This document shows, piece after piece, positions 29,825 through 39,793 of a stretch of 64,000 nucleotides of DNA (positions are counted from its first letter, which is position 1; each line of letters starts with the position of its first letter). This stretch comes from Paracoccaceae bacterium (GTDB lineage Bacteria > Pseudomonadota > Alphaproteobacteria > Rhodobacterales > Rhodobacteraceae), in the NCBI GenBank assembly GCA_021647745.1, contig JAKIUB010000005.1:46994-110993 (forward strand), written 5' to 3'. The notes under the pieces were generated by a model, which was not told where the DNA came from, made no database searches, and saw only the letters and a list, made by a program, of their open reading frames with translations. The position numbers and the translations under genes were made by a program.

Positions 29825-31142
29825 TCATGTGTTTCACCGCACCCCGGCGCGGATGCCCGAGGTGGTATCCGGTGAGGGGTGTTATTTGATCGATAGTACC
29901 GGCAAACGCTATTTTGATGCCGGTGGTGCGGCGGTTTCCTGCCTTGGACATAGCGATAGCCATGTGGCGGCGGCGATAAAGGCGCAGGTCGATGCAGTGG
30001 CTTTTGCCCATTCGGGTTTTTTTACCTCTGCTCCGGCCGAAGCGCTGGCCGACAAGCTGATAGCGCACGCCCCCGAGGGGATAGAGCGGGCGTATCTGGT
30101 GTCGGGTGGCTCGGAAGCGGTGGAAGCTGCGATCAAGCTGGCGCGGCAGTATTTTGTTGAAAAAGGTGAAGGGGAGCGCGGCCATGTAATCGCTCGCAAA
30201 CAAAGCTATCACGGCAATACGCTGGGGGCTTTGAGTGCGGGTGGCAATGAATGGCGGCGCGGCCAGTTTGCGCCGTTATTGCTGAATATGAGCCATATAA
30301 GCCCCTGCTATGAATACCGCTTTCGCAAGAAAACCGAGAGCGCGGCTGCCTATGGGCTGCGGGTAGCCAACGAGCTTGAGGCCGAGATTTTGCGGGTTGG
30401 TCCATCGCGGGTGATGGCGTTTATTGCCGAGCCGGTGGTGGGGGCAACCTTGGGTGCCGTGCCTGCCGTGGCGGGTTATTTCGCGCGTATTCGAGAAATT
30501 TGTGACCAATACGGTGTGCTGCTTATTCTGGACGAGGTGATGTGTGGCATGGGCAGAGCCGGGTCGCTTTTTGCCTGCACCCAAGACAGGGTGCGGCCCG
30601 ATATTCTAACCATAGCCAAGGGATTGGGCGCGGGGTATCAGCCGGTGGGCGCGATGCTGTGCAGTGGTGAAATTTACGATACCATCACCAGTGGCAGCGG
30701 GTTTTTCCAGCACGGGCATACCTATATGGGCCACCCTGTTGCTGCGGCTTGTGCGCTGGCGGTGCTGGAGCGGCTGCTTGATGATGGTCTGATAGAGCAG
30801 GTTCTAAAGCGGGGAGCATATTTGGAAGGGCGGTTAGTGGCAGAGCTGGCGCAGCTTGAAATGGTTGGCGACATTCGCGGGCGCGGGCTTTTTTGGGGGA
30901 TCGAAATTGTGGCGGATCGCGGCACGAAGCAGCCGTTTGACCCCGCCCTGAATATTGCGCCTAAAATCAAAAAAGTGGCGTTTGAACGCGGGTTGATGTG
31001 CTATCCGATGCAGGGCACGATTGATGGCCAGCATGGCGACCATGTACTGCTCGCCCCGCCGTTTATTGCCAGCGAGGCCGAACTGGGCCGTATGGTTGCC
31101 ACTTTGAAAGCAGCGATCATTGAGGTGGTCGAAGGGCGGTAA
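29817..31142 (+). CDS. Class III PLP-dependent aminotransferase
   Basis: This 441-residue enzyme has the PLP lysine K268 in ILTIAKGLGAGYQPV, the aspartate in LILDEVMCGMGR (D239) and YHGNTLGALS, all class III (omega-amino acid, GABA type) signatures. The ATG at 29817 is chosen because it overlaps the BKACE stop and starts just before the conserved N-terminus; a longer frame from 29718 would overlap BKACE by 107 bases. It could deaminate an amino acid or amine to the keto compound that BKACE then cleaves. Substrate is inferred from context only. Confidence 0.85.
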   Translation: MADHVFHRTPARMPEVVSGEGCYLIDSTGKRYFDAGGAAVSCLGHSDSHVAAAIKAQVDAVAFAHSGFFTSAPAEALADKLIAHAPEGIERAYLVSGGSEAVEAAIKLARQYFVEKGEGERGHVIARKQSYHGNTLGALSAGGNEWRRGQFAPLLLNMSHISPCYEYRFRKKTESAAAYGLRVANELEAEILRVGPSRVMAFIAEPVVGATLGAVPAVAGYFARIREICDQYGVLLILDEVMCGMGRAGSLFACTQDRVRPDILTIAKGLGAGYQPVGAMLCSGEIYDTITSGSGFFQHGHTYMGHPVAAACALAVLERLLDDGLIEQVLKRGAYLEGRLVAELAQLEMVGDIRGRGLFWGIEIVADRGTKQPFDPALNIAPKIKKVAFERGLMCYPMQGTIDGQHGDHVLLAPPFIASEAELGRMVATLKAAIIEVVEGR

Positions 31143-31187
31143 TATTTGTTTGCGGGTTGTTTTACATAGCCGCGACCACCTCCGGCC

Positions 31188-31766
31188 CTAGATGTCCACC
31201 CACTTTGTTAGCGCGGCAATGTCCGGCCTTGGGCGCTCAGGCGGCTTGGCAGTGCGGCTGCCAATGTGGATAAAACCGGCGACAAACTCGTGTGGCTCCA
31301 CCCCAAGCCCCTGCTTGAGAAATGTGTGATCAAAGGCCATCGGACCGCTGAGCCAGTTTGCTCCCCAGCCCGAGGCCAGCGCCCCGTTGAGCAGCGCAAG
31401 GCAGACTGCACCGGCCGAAAGTGTCTGCTCGATTTCCGGCACATCTTCGCGGATCACCGGCGAAGCGATGACCGCCACGGCAAGATGGCCGTCATTGAAC
31501 TGGGAGCAGGCTTTCCCGCGCTTTTCGGCGGGCAGGCCAAGATCATCGTAGCGAGCTTCAGCCAGCGGGCCGAGGCGGCGCAGCGCCGGTTCTGCCAGCA
31601 CAATAAAATGCCAAGGCTCCAGTTTTTTGTGGTCTGGCGAGCGCGCGGCAATTTCCAACAGGGCTGACAGCTCTTCACGTGAGGGCACCGGCGGGCGCAG
31701 GGTTTTGGCGGGAGTGGAGCGCCGGGTTTTCAAAAAGGCGAGAACTTCGGGCACGGATTCAGGCAT
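31188..31766 (-). CDS. Nitroreductase family protein
   Basis: This 192-residue protein has the nitroreductase FMN pattern of the YdjA type: LKTRRSTPAKTL at the N-terminus, AARSPDHKKLEPWHFIVL (about 46-63) and a glycine-rich SGWGANWLSGPM. It probably reduces a quinone or nitro compound with NAD(P)H. The start at 31766 (MPESVPEV) is preferred because a longer frame to 31865 would overlap hisG by about 107 bases with proline-rich, unlike sequence. It is the last gene of the hisS-hisZ-hisG operon and overlaps hisG by 8 bases. Confidence 0.8.
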   Translation of the reverse strand: MPESVPEVLAFLKTRRSTPAKTLRPPVPSREELSALLEIAARSPDHKKLEPWHFIVLAEPALRRLGPLAEARYDDLGLPAEKRGKACSQFNDGHLAVAVIASPVIREDVPEIEQTLSAGAVCLALLNGALASGWGANWLSGPMAFDHTFLKQGLGVEPHEFVAGFIHIGSRTAKPPERPRPDIAALTKWVDI

Positions 31767-32463
31767 TGGCAACTCCGATTCTGGCAATGATTTCGCATTT
31801 GGCGGTATTTGCGTCTGTGCCCCAATTGGCGGTGCGGCTGGAAAATAGCGTGGCTTGAGAGGCAAGGATCGGCGGGCCTTCCAGTATTTTCAGGTGGTTG
31901 GCCTTTAGGGTATCACCGGTCGAGGTGATATCGGCGACCGCTTCTGCGGTCAGGTTTTTGATGGTGCCTTCGGTGGCGCCCTGACTATCCACCAGCTGGT
32001 AGTCGGCCACGCCCTCGGCGCGCAGATATTCACGCAGGATATTGTGGTATTTGGTGGCGATGCGCAGGCGCATGTGGTGGGTTTGGCGAAAGGCGGCGGC
32101 GGCGGCGTCCAGATCATCAATGGTTTCGACATCAGCCCAAAAGCGCGGCACCGCCAATATCAGGTCCGCATGGCCAAATCCCATCTCGGCCAGACTTTCC
32201 ACCTGCGTTTCCCATGCCGGTATTTTTTCAACAACCAGATCCTTGCCGGTCACCCCCATATGGATACGCCCCGCCGCCAGCTCGCGCGGGATCTCGCCTG
32301 CCGATAGCAGCACCAGCTCGATATTATCCACCCCCAGCACGCGGCCGGCATATTCGCGCCCCGCGCCGGTGCGCTCCAGCGTAATACCGCGGGCCGCAAA
32401 CCACTCAAAGGTCTGCTCCTGCAAGCGGCCCTTGGAAGGCACGGCAAGTTTCAGCGCGCTCAT
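31759..32463 (-). CDS. hisG: ATP phosphoribosyltransferase, short form HisG
   Basis: This 234-residue protein is the short (HisG-S) form, which lacks the C-terminal allosteric domain. It has LAVPSKGRLQEQ at the N-terminus, GVTGKDL and EGTIKNLTAEAVADI, with STGDTLKANHLK near the end. It catalyses the first step of histidine synthesis. The short form needs HisZ, whose gene lies immediately upstream with a 4-base overlap. Confidence 0.95.
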   Translation of the reverse strand: MSALKLAVPSKGRLQEQTFEWFAARGITLERTGAGREYAGRVLGVDNIELVLLSAGEIPRELAAGRIHMGVTGKDLVVEKIPAWETQVESLAEMGFGHADLILAVPRFWADVETIDDLDAAAAAFRQTHHMRLRIATKYHNILREYLRAEGVADYQLVDSQGATEGTIKNLTAEAVADITSTGDTLKANHLKILEGPPILASQATLFSSRTANWGTDANTAKCEIIARIGVANA

Positions 32464-33599
32464 GGCCGGTCTCCATTCAGGGATAGCAGCGCCTCGGGGC
32501 GGATGATGCCCCCGACAGCAGGCACGCTTCGGCCCAGCGCTGTAGTCAGGGCATCATAGCGCCCTCCCTGGGCTATTTGCGGCAAGTCGGGGCGATTTTC
32601 AGCCGCGAAGCCAAAAACAAAACCGTTGTAATATTCCAGTGTGGTGCGGCCATAGCTGGCTTCAAAAGGCAACTGAAACCCGTCAATGCCAAAACCGGAC
32701 ATCGCTGTGGCGCGCGCCTCGATCAGGTCAATCGCGGGGGTCAGTGCGGGCATATCCGCCGCGATGGCACGCAGGGTTTTGATGGCTTCTTCCATCGGCG
32801 CAGATACCGTCAGTGCGCGCTCCAGCAGTGCAACCTGTGCCGCCGGAATGGCGGGCGTGGCGCTATCTTCAAGCAGAATGGCGGCGCGGGCTTTTATTTC
32901 GGCTAAACTGCGCAGGCCGATAGCAGGGCCTTGCTCGGCCAGAAAGCTATCCAGATTTCCGGCGGTAGCGGATTTTAGCAGGGCGAGGCGGCTTTTCGAG
33001 GGTTGCGGTGATGATGCGTAACGCTCCAGCAAGCGCTTGAAACGTTCGGGCCGCCAGAGGTGGCGCATTAACGCGGCTTTGCGGGGGGGGCTGGTTTCGA
33101 GCGCCTGAATCCCGGCCAGAACAATGCCCATATCGCCGGTGGCCGGCTGCACGGGGGCATCGCGCAGGGCTTCGGCCAATAGCGCAAAAACCTCGGCATC
33201 AGCGCGGGCGGTATCCGCCTCGCCAAAGGCTTCAAAACCGCATTGCAGGTATTCGGTCGGGCGGCTTGATCCGGGCTGTTGCCGTCGCCAGACCGAACCG
33301 GCATACGCGTAGCGGCCAGCCTCGGCCCCGCTTTGCATGTGCATTTGCGCCACCGGCACGGTGAAATCGGGGCGCAGCATTTGCTCGCCCAACACCGGAT
33401 CATGGGTGGTATAGGCGCGGGCGCGCAGGTCTTCGCCGTAAAGATCGATCAGAATATCGGCAGGCAACAGCGCGGCTGGCTCGACCGTTTTGGCTCCGTT
33501 GGTGGCAAAGCCGGCCATCAGGCGACCAACCTCGGCGCGCACGGCGTTCAGTCCCGCGCCCTGACGGGCTGATTTTAGATAAGCGCGATCACTAACCAT
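32460..33599 (-). CDS. hisZ: ATP phosphoribosyltransferase regulatory subunit HisZ
   Basis: This 379-residue protein is a histidyl-tRNA-synthetase paralogue without the tRNA-binding C-terminal domain. It retains the class II fold ([35 protein letters not shown]) and activates the short-form HisG. It overlaps hisG by 4 bases and hisS by 8, so the three genes are one translation-coupled unit. Confidence 0.92.
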   Translation of the reverse strand: MVSDRAYLKSARQGAGLNAVRAEVGRLMAGFATNGAKTVEPAALLPADILIDLYGEDLRARAYTTHDPVLGEQMLRPDFTVPVAQMHMQSGAEAGRYAYAGSVWRRQQPGSSRPTEYLQCGFEAFGEADTARADAEVFALLAEALRDAPVQPATGDMGIVLAGIQALETSPPRKAALMRHLWRPERFKRLLERYASSPQPSKSRLALLKSATAGNLDSFLAEQGPAIGLRSLAEIKARAAILLEDSATPAIPAAQVALLERALTVSAPMEEAIKTLRAIAADMPALTPAIDLIEARATAMSGFGIDGFQLPFEASYGRTTLEYYNGFVFGFAAENRPDLPQIAQGGRYDALTTALGRSVPAVGGIIRPEALLSLNGDRP

Positions 33600-35094
33600 C
33601 GGCGCGGCCGATCATTTTGCGCACTTGCGCCACCAGATCAGTGCGGTTTATTTCTATTTGTGCGGGCTGGGCTTTCCATTCCTCATTAGTGGTTATGTTG
33701 GCAGCCAGCGCCTTGCCCAGCGCCAGATCTTTTATCTGCACCACGCCGCGTGTCTGCTCGTCCCCACCCTCGATCACCGCTACGGGGGCGTTGCGGGCAT
33801 CAGCGTATTTTAGTTGGTTACCGAAATTTTTAGGATTGCCCAAATAAACCTCGGCGCGGATTCCAGCACCCCGCAGTTCGGCGACCATGGCCTGATAATC
33901 TCCCATCCGGTCGCGGTCCATTACCGTGATGATCACCGGGCCTTTTGGGGTAGCCTGCGCCTGCCCCTTGGCGGCCAGCGCGGCGCGCAGCCGGTCAACC
34001 CCGATGGAAACACCCGTGGCGGGCACCGCCTGACCGGTAAAGCGCTTGACCAAATCATCATAGCGCCCCCCGCCCGCAACCGAGCCGAATTGCCGCTTGC
34101 GGCCCTTTTCATCAAGGATATCAAAGGTCAGTTCGGCCTCGTAAACCGGGCCGGTATAATAGCCAAGGCCGCGCACGACGGAAGGGTCGATCAGCAACCG
34201 ATCAGCACTATAACCGCCAGCATCGGCCAGCTCGGCGATGGTTTCCAGCTCTTGCACACCGGTAAGGCCGGTTTCGGAGCCAGCCACCAGCTCGCGCAGG
34301 CGCGCACAAGTGTCGCCGCCGCTTTTACGCTTGGCACCCATAAAGCCCATGATGATATCGGCCTGCTCATCCGACAGGTTGGCCCCGCCGGTAAAATCGC
34401 CGCTTTCGTCCTTGCGCCCCGCGCCAAGCAGCGCGCGCACGCCCGCTGGGCCAAGCCGGTCGAGCTTGTCAATGGCGCGCAGCACAATGCCGCGCTCACT
34501 CTCAAAGCGGGTCGGGTCTGCGGGGTCGAGCACGCCCGCGACCTCCATCACCCCGTTTAGTACTTTGCGATTATTAACCCGTACGATGTAATCATTGCGG
34601 GCGATGCCCACGGCCTCTAGCGTATCGGCCAGCATCATGCATATTTCAGCGTCGGCGGCAACGGTCGGGGTGCCGACAGTATCGGCATCGCACTGATAAA
34701 ACTGGCGAAACCGGCCTGGCCCGGGTTTTTCGTTACGCCATACCGGCCCGACTGCATAGCGGCGGTAGGGCGAGGGCAGGTCGTTGCGAAACTGGGCATA
34801 AACCCGCGCCAGTGGTGCTGTCAGGTCATAGCGCAGGGCCATCCAGCTATCGTCTTCGTCCTGCCACGCAAAAACGCCCTCGTTGGGGCGGTCTACATCG
34901 GGCAAAAACTTGCCCAATGCCTCGAGGGTCTCGACTGCGCTGGTTTCCAGCGGATCAAAACCGTAGGCGTGGTAAATATCGGTGATCTTGCCCAGCATTG
35001 CCGCGCGCGCCCGCACATCTTCACCAAAGTAATCGCGAAAGCCGCGCGGCGGCAAAGCCTTGGGGCGCATAAGTTTCGGTTTTCTTTTTGCCAT
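33592..35094 (-). CDS. hisS: Histidyl-tRNA synthetase HisS
   Basis: This 500-residue class II synthetase has [13 protein letters not shown], the motif 2 region [15 protein letters not shown], the histidine motifs YYTGPVYE and GGGRYDDLV, and a C-terminal anticodon domain ([14 protein letters not shown]). It charges tRNA-His. It is the first gene of the hisS-hisZ-hisG unit. The start [21 protein letters not shown] at 35094 is reasonable for the family. Confidence 0.95.
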   Translation of the reverse strand: MAKRKPKLMRPKALPPRGFRDYFGEDVRARAAMLGKITDIYHAYGFDPLETSAVETLEALGKFLPDVDRPNEGVFAWQDEDDSWMALRYDLTAPLARVYAQFRNDLPSPYRRYAVGPVWRNEKPGPGRFRQFYQCDADTVGTPTVAADAEICMMLADTLEAVGIARNDYIVRVNNRKVLNGVMEVAGVLDPADPTRFESERGIVLRAIDKLDRLGPAGVRALLGAGRKDESGDFTGGANLSDEQADIIMGFMGAKRKSGGDTCARLRELVAGSETGLTGVQELETIAELADAGGYSADRLLIDPSVVRGLGYYTGPVYEAELTFDILDEKGRKRQFGSVAGGGRYDDLVKRFTGQAVPATGVSIGVDRLRAALAAKGQAQATPKGPVIITVMDRDRMGDYQAMVAELRGAGIRAEVYLGNPKNFGNQLKYADARNAPVAVIEGGDEQTRGVVQIKDLALGKALAANITTNEEWKAQPAQIEINRTDLVAQVRKMIGRADG

Positions 35095-35303
35095 CGGGGC
35101 GGTTCCTGCTTTGCTGATGGCGTTGTCCTAACCCATGGGGGCAAAACCCGCAAGTTTGAAGCGGCTTGGCGACGAGGTGCGAGATATTAATAAAGTATTT
35201 ACCAATGCGACTTAAAAATTAACAAAGCCGATACGAGCGGGTGGTCTTGGCTGCGCCTGATAATTCAAGCAGGGCCAGCACGGGGTGCCGGATAGGAAAC
35301 CAT

Positions 35304-36293
35304 ATGCCGATTGAAGGTTTTTACGTTTATTCTGCCGCAGATTTCGGACTTTCGAGCCAGTTTGATTTCTTTTTTCAGCCGGCAAGCGCAACCGTTAGCG
35401 GCCAGCCCGACTTGCTGACGATGAACGATGACGATGTAGCCTTTAACGACGAGGGGAATACTGCCGGATCGTCGCAAATTCTCGATACGGTACTAACGGT
35501 TGATGGCAGCGTTGTAGGTTTTGCGGGGGATGTGGTGCAGAATGTCGGGCAATCGGTGCTGACAAATCTGAGCAGTGGAGAAACCGGGCTTCTAATCCTT
35601 GTGCAGGTCAACGGGGCGGTTGTCGGGTTTGCCTCGACCATCTCGCTCGACCCGGCTGACAGTCTGGAGCTTGGCGCATGGCTTGGCTCGCAAAAAACCA
35701 TTCCCTATGCCGACCTTGTCACGGCTCCGGCCTGTTTTACCCGTGGCACTCTTATCTTGACCGAAAGCGGCGAGCAGCCAATCGAGAGTTTGGCTGTTGG
35801 CGACAGGGTCATGACCAAGGACCACGGCATGCAGGTGGTCTGCTGGATCGGAAAATGCAGATCTTTGGGGCTGGGTAGCATGGCACCGGTATGTTTTCAG
35901 CCCGGCGCGATGGGCAACACGCGAGCGCTGATGGTTTCTCCGATGCACCGCATGCTGGTTTCCGGTGGGCTGGCCGAGCTACTCTTTGGCGAGGCCGAGG
36001 TACTCGTTCCCGCCAGTGCGCTAATCAACGGAGATACGATCTATCGCCAGCCAAGCCGTGAAGTGGATTATTACCATGTGATGTTTGCTCGCCACGAGAT
36101 TATTTTTTCTGAAGGCTGCCCGAGCGAGAGCTTCGCCGCCGAAAGTGAGGCTATCGGCCGGTTTGGCCGTGCGGCGCACGCAGAAATATTAGAGCTGTTT
36201 CCGGAATTGCGCAACGATTGCTGGCCGGATGCCCGCCCCGTTCTCAATCCTGCGGAAACTGCGCTGTTGAGGATTGGGCCTGTCTGCCTTTAA
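35304..36293 (+). CDS. Hint-domain (hedgehog/intein-like) protein
   Basis: This 329-residue protein has an N-terminal part of about 140 residues without a recognised family, then a Hint domain. That domain starts at C144 in ACFTRGTLILT, has GEQPIESLAVGDRVMT and ends with SPMHRML (H215). This is the Hint_2 type common in Rhodobacterales. The AGGA before the ATG at 35304 supports that start. In hedgehog proteins and inteins the cysteine forms a thioester for self-cleavage; whether this one cleaves is unknown. No signal peptide is obvious; such proteins are often exported by type I secretion. Confidence 0.75.
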   Translation: MPIEGFYVYSAADFGLSSQFDFFFQPASATVSGQPDLLTMNDDDVAFNDEGNTAGSSQILDTVLTVDGSVVGFAGDVVQNVGQSVLTNLSSGETGLLILVQVNGAVVGFASTISLDPADSLELGAWLGSQKTIPYADLVTAPACFTRGTLILTESGEQPIESLAVGDRVMTKDHGMQVVCWIGKCRSLGLGSMAPVCFQPGAMGNTRALMVSPMHRMLVSGGLAELLFGEAEVLVPASALINGDTIYRQPSREVDYYHVMFARHEIIFSEGCPSESFAAESEAIGRFGRAAHAEILELFPELRNDCWPDARPVLNPAETALLRIGPVCL

Positions 36294-36312
36294 TTGCAAA
36301 CACCTAGCTCAT

Positions 36313-36414
36313 CTACGCAGCCTTTCTTTCAAATGCAAGGTGGCTCTTGCCGCTTGGCGTAGAATGCCTGCGACGTGGGTTGTAAAACCCATTAATGTAT
36401 TCAGGCAAGGCCAT
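36313..36414 (-). pseudogene. IS3-family transposase C-terminal remnant
   Basis: The last 33 codons before a stop at 36313 read EYINGFYNPRRRHS...AFERKAA, which is the end of IS3-type OrfB transposases (YIEGFYNRRRRHSxLG). The sequence before it in the same frame does not match a transposase, so only the tail remains. No inverted repeats or OrfA were recognised nearby. It marks an old insertion between the Hint gene and the thiolase. Confidence 0.75.
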
Positions 36415-36524
36415 GCTCATAAAATCAGAAGGTGAAACCAGCCCAGCAAGCTGATGAAAGCCGGAAAAACCTGGACTTAGCTGGTCCAAGGTTGGGGCAA
36501 GTGCATATAACCCTAATTTTGAGC

Positions 36525-37712
36525 CTAAACACCCTCGATCACTACAGCGATCCCTTGGCCAACCCCCACACACATCGTTGCCAGTCCTTTTTCTCTTGTG
36601 TTTAACTCCATCGCCAGTGTTCCCACCAGCCGTGCCCCCGTCATCCCCAGCGGATGCCCCAGTGCAATTGCTCCGCCATTGGGGTTTATATGTGTTGCAT
36701 CATCGGGGAGACCTAATTCTCGTAAAACTGCAAGACTTTGCGCTGCAAATGCCTCGTTTAGTTCGATTAATGCAAGGCTGTTGATGTTTATGCCCAATAT
36801 GGCGCATAGTTTTCGTGTGGCTGGCACCGGCCCCATTCCCATAATCCGCGGGGCAACTCCGGCGGAAGCGCTGCCAAGCACCCGTGCAATGGGGCGCAAT
36901 CCGTGTGCTTTCACCGCAGCTTCCGAGGCAATAATTAGCGCTGCCGCGCCGTCATTCACACCGGAAGCATTCCCCGCAGTCACCGACCCACCCGCACGAA
37001 ATGGTGTCCGGAGTGCTGCCAGCTTTTTGATCGAGCTTGGGCGGGGATGTTCATCTTGCCCGATGATTTGGGCCTTGTTTTGTGTTCGGGTGGTTACCGG
37101 CATAATCTCCAGTGCCAACCGTTTTTGTGCTGCTGCGGCTCTTTCTTGGGAGCGTAGCGCAAAAGCGTCCTGATCTTCTCTTGAAATGTGAAATTCTTCT
37201 GCAACATTTTCTGCCGTCTCGGGCATTGAATCAATTCCGTATTGTGCTTTTAGTAGCGGGTTCACAAACCGCCAGCCGATTGTGGTGTCGAATATCTCCG
37301 CCTGCCTGGAGAAGGGCATTTCAGCTTTGGGCATCACCAGCGGTGCGCGGGACATGCTCTCTACGCCTCCCGTAATCGCCAGCTCGATTTCGCCGGACTT
37401 TATCCCTCTCGCAGCGGCTATTACTGCATCCATGCCCGAGCCACAAAGCCGGTTTAATGTAATGCCCGGAACCAGCTCGGGCACCCCTGCCAATAGTAAT
37501 GCCATTCGTGCAATATTCCGATTGTCTTCACCGGCCTGATTTGCGCAGCCAAGAAAAACCTCGTCTATTCGCGCTGAATCCAGCCCCTTGTTTCGCCGCA
37601 ACAGTTCTGCAATTGGGAGGGAAGCCAAATCATCGGTCCTTACCGAGCTAAGCCCGCCCGCATAGCGCCCGATTGGCGTGCGGATATAATCACAGATGAA
37701 TGCTTCACGCAT
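36525..37712 (-). CDS. pcaF: Acetyl-CoA acyltransferase, 3-oxoadipyl-CoA thiolase type
   Basis: This 395-residue thiolase has the nucleophile C90 in TLNRLCGSGMD, the histidine in NGGAIALGHPLGMTG and the second cysteine in MCVGVGQG. The N-terminus REAFICDYIRTPIGRYAGG is characteristic of PcaF, which splits 3-oxoadipyl-CoA into succinyl-CoA and acetyl-CoA. The start at 37712 has CAGGAG upstream; the longer frame to 37841 reads non-conserved sequence. No other pca genes are nearby, so aromatic catabolism is not certain. It reads as AT-richer than the his genes. Confidence 0.85.
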   Translation of the reverse strand: MREAFICDYIRTPIGRYAGGLSSVRTDDLASLPIAELLRRNKGLDSARIDEVFLGCANQAGEDNRNIARMALLLAGVPELVPGITLNRLCGSGMDAVIAAARGIKSGEIELAITGGVESMSRAPLVMPKAEMPFSRQAEIFDTTIGWRFVNPLLKAQYGIDSMPETAENVAEEFHISREDQDAFALRSQERAAAAQKRLALEIMPVTTRTQNKAQIIGQDEHPRPSSIKKLAALRTPFRAGGSVTAGNASGVNDGAAALIIASEAAVKAHGLRPIARVLGSASAGVAPRIMGMGPVPATRKLCAILGININSLALIELNEAFAAQSLAVLRELGLPDDATHINPNGGAIALGHPLGMTGARLVGTLAMELNTREKGLATMCVGVGQGIAVVIEGV

Positions 37713-37839
37713 ATTTTGCTCCTGTTTTCGGCGGTATCTTGCCCTACATACCCTGACCGTGCGGTCAAGACCACTAAATGTTGCGCAAAAAATAGGATTG
37801 GCGTAACGTAGGGGTGCATAATCAAACGAGGAGAACCCC

Positions 37840-38181
37840 ATGGGTAAAAGAGACGACCTGATTGCACTCTATGCATCTGATCTAAAAGAGAAATGCGGTA
37901 TGACGCCGGATATGGCGCTTCTTACCAAGGTCACAATTGGCTGCGGACCATCAATTTATGATGCTGACGCCTCGACGGTGGCAGGAACGCAGGAATCGGA
38001 GCTGGAAACGGTTAAAAACAATTTTCTAATCAAGAAGCTCGGCTTGAATGACGGACCGGAATTGATGGCCGCTATCAATGAAGCGATTGAAACCTATGGC
38101 AGCTCGAATCGCAACAAATATCGCGCTGTATTCTACTACTTGCTGACAAAGAAATTCGGCAAAGAATCTGTTTATAGCTAA
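37840..38181 (+). CDS. DUF2853 family protein
   Basis: This 113-residue protein reads KRDDLIALYASDLKEK, then LTKVTIGCGPSIYDADAS and NKYRAVFYYLLTKKFGKE, which matches my memory of DUF2853, a small family of unknown function in alphaproteobacteria. GAGGAG precedes the ATG. It is divergent from the thiolase across 127 bases and ends just before a strong terminator that overlaps the 3' end of purK on the other strand. Confidence 0.75.
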   Translation: MGKRDDLIALYASDLKEKCGMTPDMALLTKVTIGCGPSIYDADASTVAGTQESELETVKNNFLIKKLGLNDGPELMAAINEAIETYGSSNRNKYRAVFYYLLTKKFGKESVYS

Positions 38182-38188
38182 ACTATCC

Positions 38189-38219
38189 TGCCTGACCGGA
38201 GTTCGGTCAGGCAGTTTTT
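38189..38219 (+). terminator. Rho-independent terminator of the DUF2853 gene
   Basis: TGCCTGACCG (38189-38198), loop GAGTT and CGGTCAGGCA (38204-38213) form a perfect 10-base-pair stem, followed by G and five T residues (38215-38219). The T-tract is on the plus strand only. The right arm encodes the last codons and TGA of purK on the minus strand. Confidence 0.85.
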
Positions 38220-39256
38220 GGGCTGATCCGGTTGTAGTGCCCCATTTTTCGCCCGGGCTTGATGTCTTTTTTGCCGTATAGATGGATACCGGTTCCATCG
38301 TTTTTGTTTAAGTGGCTAACATCTTCTCCAATAAGGTTAACCATGGTTGCATTGCTGTGCCGCATACCGTCGCCCAATGGCCAGCCACAAATGGCGCGTA
38401 TATGCTGTTGGAATTGATCTATCAAGCAGGCATCTTGCGTCCAGTGGCCAGAGTTATGCACTCGCGGTGCTATTTCATTTACCACTAAACCACCTTTGGT
38501 AACAAACAACTCAACCCCCATGACTCCGACATAATCCAGAGCATTAAGAATGCGGGCTGCAAGCAATATGGCGTCGGTTTCCATCGTGTGAGATAAATTT
38601 GCCGGAACGGTTGTGCTATATAGTATGCCGTCGCGGTGAATATTCTCTCCGGGATCAAAGCAGGAAACCTTGCCGTGTTTGTTTCGTGCAGCGATAACCG
38701 AAATCTCCCGCTCGAAATCGACAAAACCTTCCAGAATGGCGGGCGCTCCATTCAGGCTAATGAAGGCGTCTTCTGTCTGACCGGGAGCGGTGATCTTTAC
38801 TTGCCCCTTTCCGTCATAGCCAAAGCGGCGGGTTTTAAGGATAGCGGAAGTGCCGAATGCGGCAAAAGCGGCGTTAAGGTCTTTGAGGCTGTTCACTTCG
38901 GCAAACGGTGCAACACTAAGCCCTAATTTTTGTAAAAACCGTTTTTCAACGGCACGGTCTTGCGAGGTTGCGAGGGCGATTTTTTCCGGTAGGACGGGTG
39001 TGATCTTCTCCAGTATTTCAAGGGTTTTTGCTGGAATGTTTTCAAACTCGTAGGTAATTACATCTACGGAATTAGCAAACTCTTTGAGGGCCTCGTTATT
39101 ATCATAAGCGGCTGTAAACACTTTCGCGGCGACATCCTGTGCCGGTGGGTTGGCGGCTGGCTCGTAAATATGTGTTTTGATCCCGAGCTGAGCTGCGGCC
39201 ACGGAAAGCATTCTACCAAGCTGCCCGCCGCCCAGTATACCTATAATTTCAGTCAA
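38207..39256 (-). CDS. purK: N5-carboxyaminoimidazole ribonucleotide synthase PurK
   Basis: This 349-residue ATP-grasp enzyme carboxylates AIR with ATP and bicarbonate in purine synthesis. It starts [16 protein letters not shown], has [30 protein letters not shown] and [13 protein letters not shown], the standard PurK motifs, at the usual length. The start is a TTG at 39256, inside the end of purE (8-base overlap); no ATG or GTG lies near. It is coupled to purE. Its stop codon lies within the terminator stem of the convergent gene. Confidence 0.93.
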   Translation of the reverse strand: MTEIIGILGGGQLGRMLSVAAAQLGIKTHIYEPAANPPAQDVAAKVFTAAYDNNEALKEFANSVDVITYEFENIPAKTLEILEKITPVLPEKIALATSQDRAVEKRFLQKLGLSVAPFAEVNSLKDLNAAFAAFGTSAILKTRRFGYDGKGQVKITAPGQTEDAFISLNGAPAILEGFVDFEREISVIAARNKHGKVSCFDPGENIHRDGILYSTTVPANLSHTMETDAILLAARILNALDYVGVMGVELFVTKGGLVVNEIAPRVHNSGHWTQDACLIDQFQQHIRAICGWPLGDGMRHSNATMVNLIGEDVSHLNKNDGTGIHLYGKKDIKPGRKMGHYNRISPKTA

Positions 39257-39731
39257 GGGTGGGCTCCTCTGCGATGTTATCTGTTTGTTTCTGGCGGAAT
39301 AAATCCAGCCTAGTGCCAAGATCAGCATCCGATAATGCCAATATAGCCGCAGCAAACAACCCCGCATTAGCCGCCCCCGCAGGGCCAATCGCCAGTGTGC
39401 CGACAGGAATGCCTTTTGGCATTTGGACAATCGAAAGCAGGGAGTCCCATCCGGACAGGGCCGAAGATTTCACCGGAACACCCAAAACAGGAATACGGGT
39501 TTTTGACGCCAGCATTCCAGGGAGGTGTGCTGCACCGCCGGCGCCGGCAATGATGACAGCTATCCCGTCATTTTGAGCGGATTGAGCATACTCGAACAGG
39601 CGATCCGGTGTTCTGTGAGCGCTAATGATCTTTGCTTCAAACGGTATAGACAGCCCTTGCAAAACTTCGGCAGCCTCTTTCATGGTTGGCCAGTCTGACT
39701 GGCTGCCCATCACGATCCCGACCTTACCCAT
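39249..39731 (-). CDS. purE: N5-carboxyaminoimidazole ribonucleotide mutase PurE
   Basis: This 160-residue class I PurE has [13 protein letters not shown] (about 8-20), [13 protein letters not shown] and [15 protein letters not shown], the conserved catalytic loop. It moves the carboxyl group of N5-CAIR to give CAIR, the product used by SAICAR synthetase. The start at 39731 follows a non-conserved extension in the same frame. It is the first gene of the purE-purK unit and is divergent from hsp20. Confidence 0.95.
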   Translation of the reverse strand: MGKVGIVMGSQSDWPTMKEAAEVLQGLSIPFEAKIISAHRTPDRLFEYAQSAQNDGIAVIIAGAGGAAHLPGMLASKTRIPVLGVPVKSSALSGWDSLLSIVQMPKGIPVGTLAIGPAGAANAGLFAAAILALSDADLGTRLDLFRQKQTDNIAEEPTLD

Positions 39732-39793
39732 TCTGATTTCTCCATATATCTGGGGGTTTTCTAGACCAACCGCCATCCGGTTTCAACTCGCCC

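Noticed and set aside
36471..36489. A TGGAC...GTCCA pair resembling the TetR operator at 3123-3140.
   Set aside because: The spacing between the arms is one base longer than in the operator and it lies next to a transposase remnant, far from any promoter I could see. Chance similarity is more likely.
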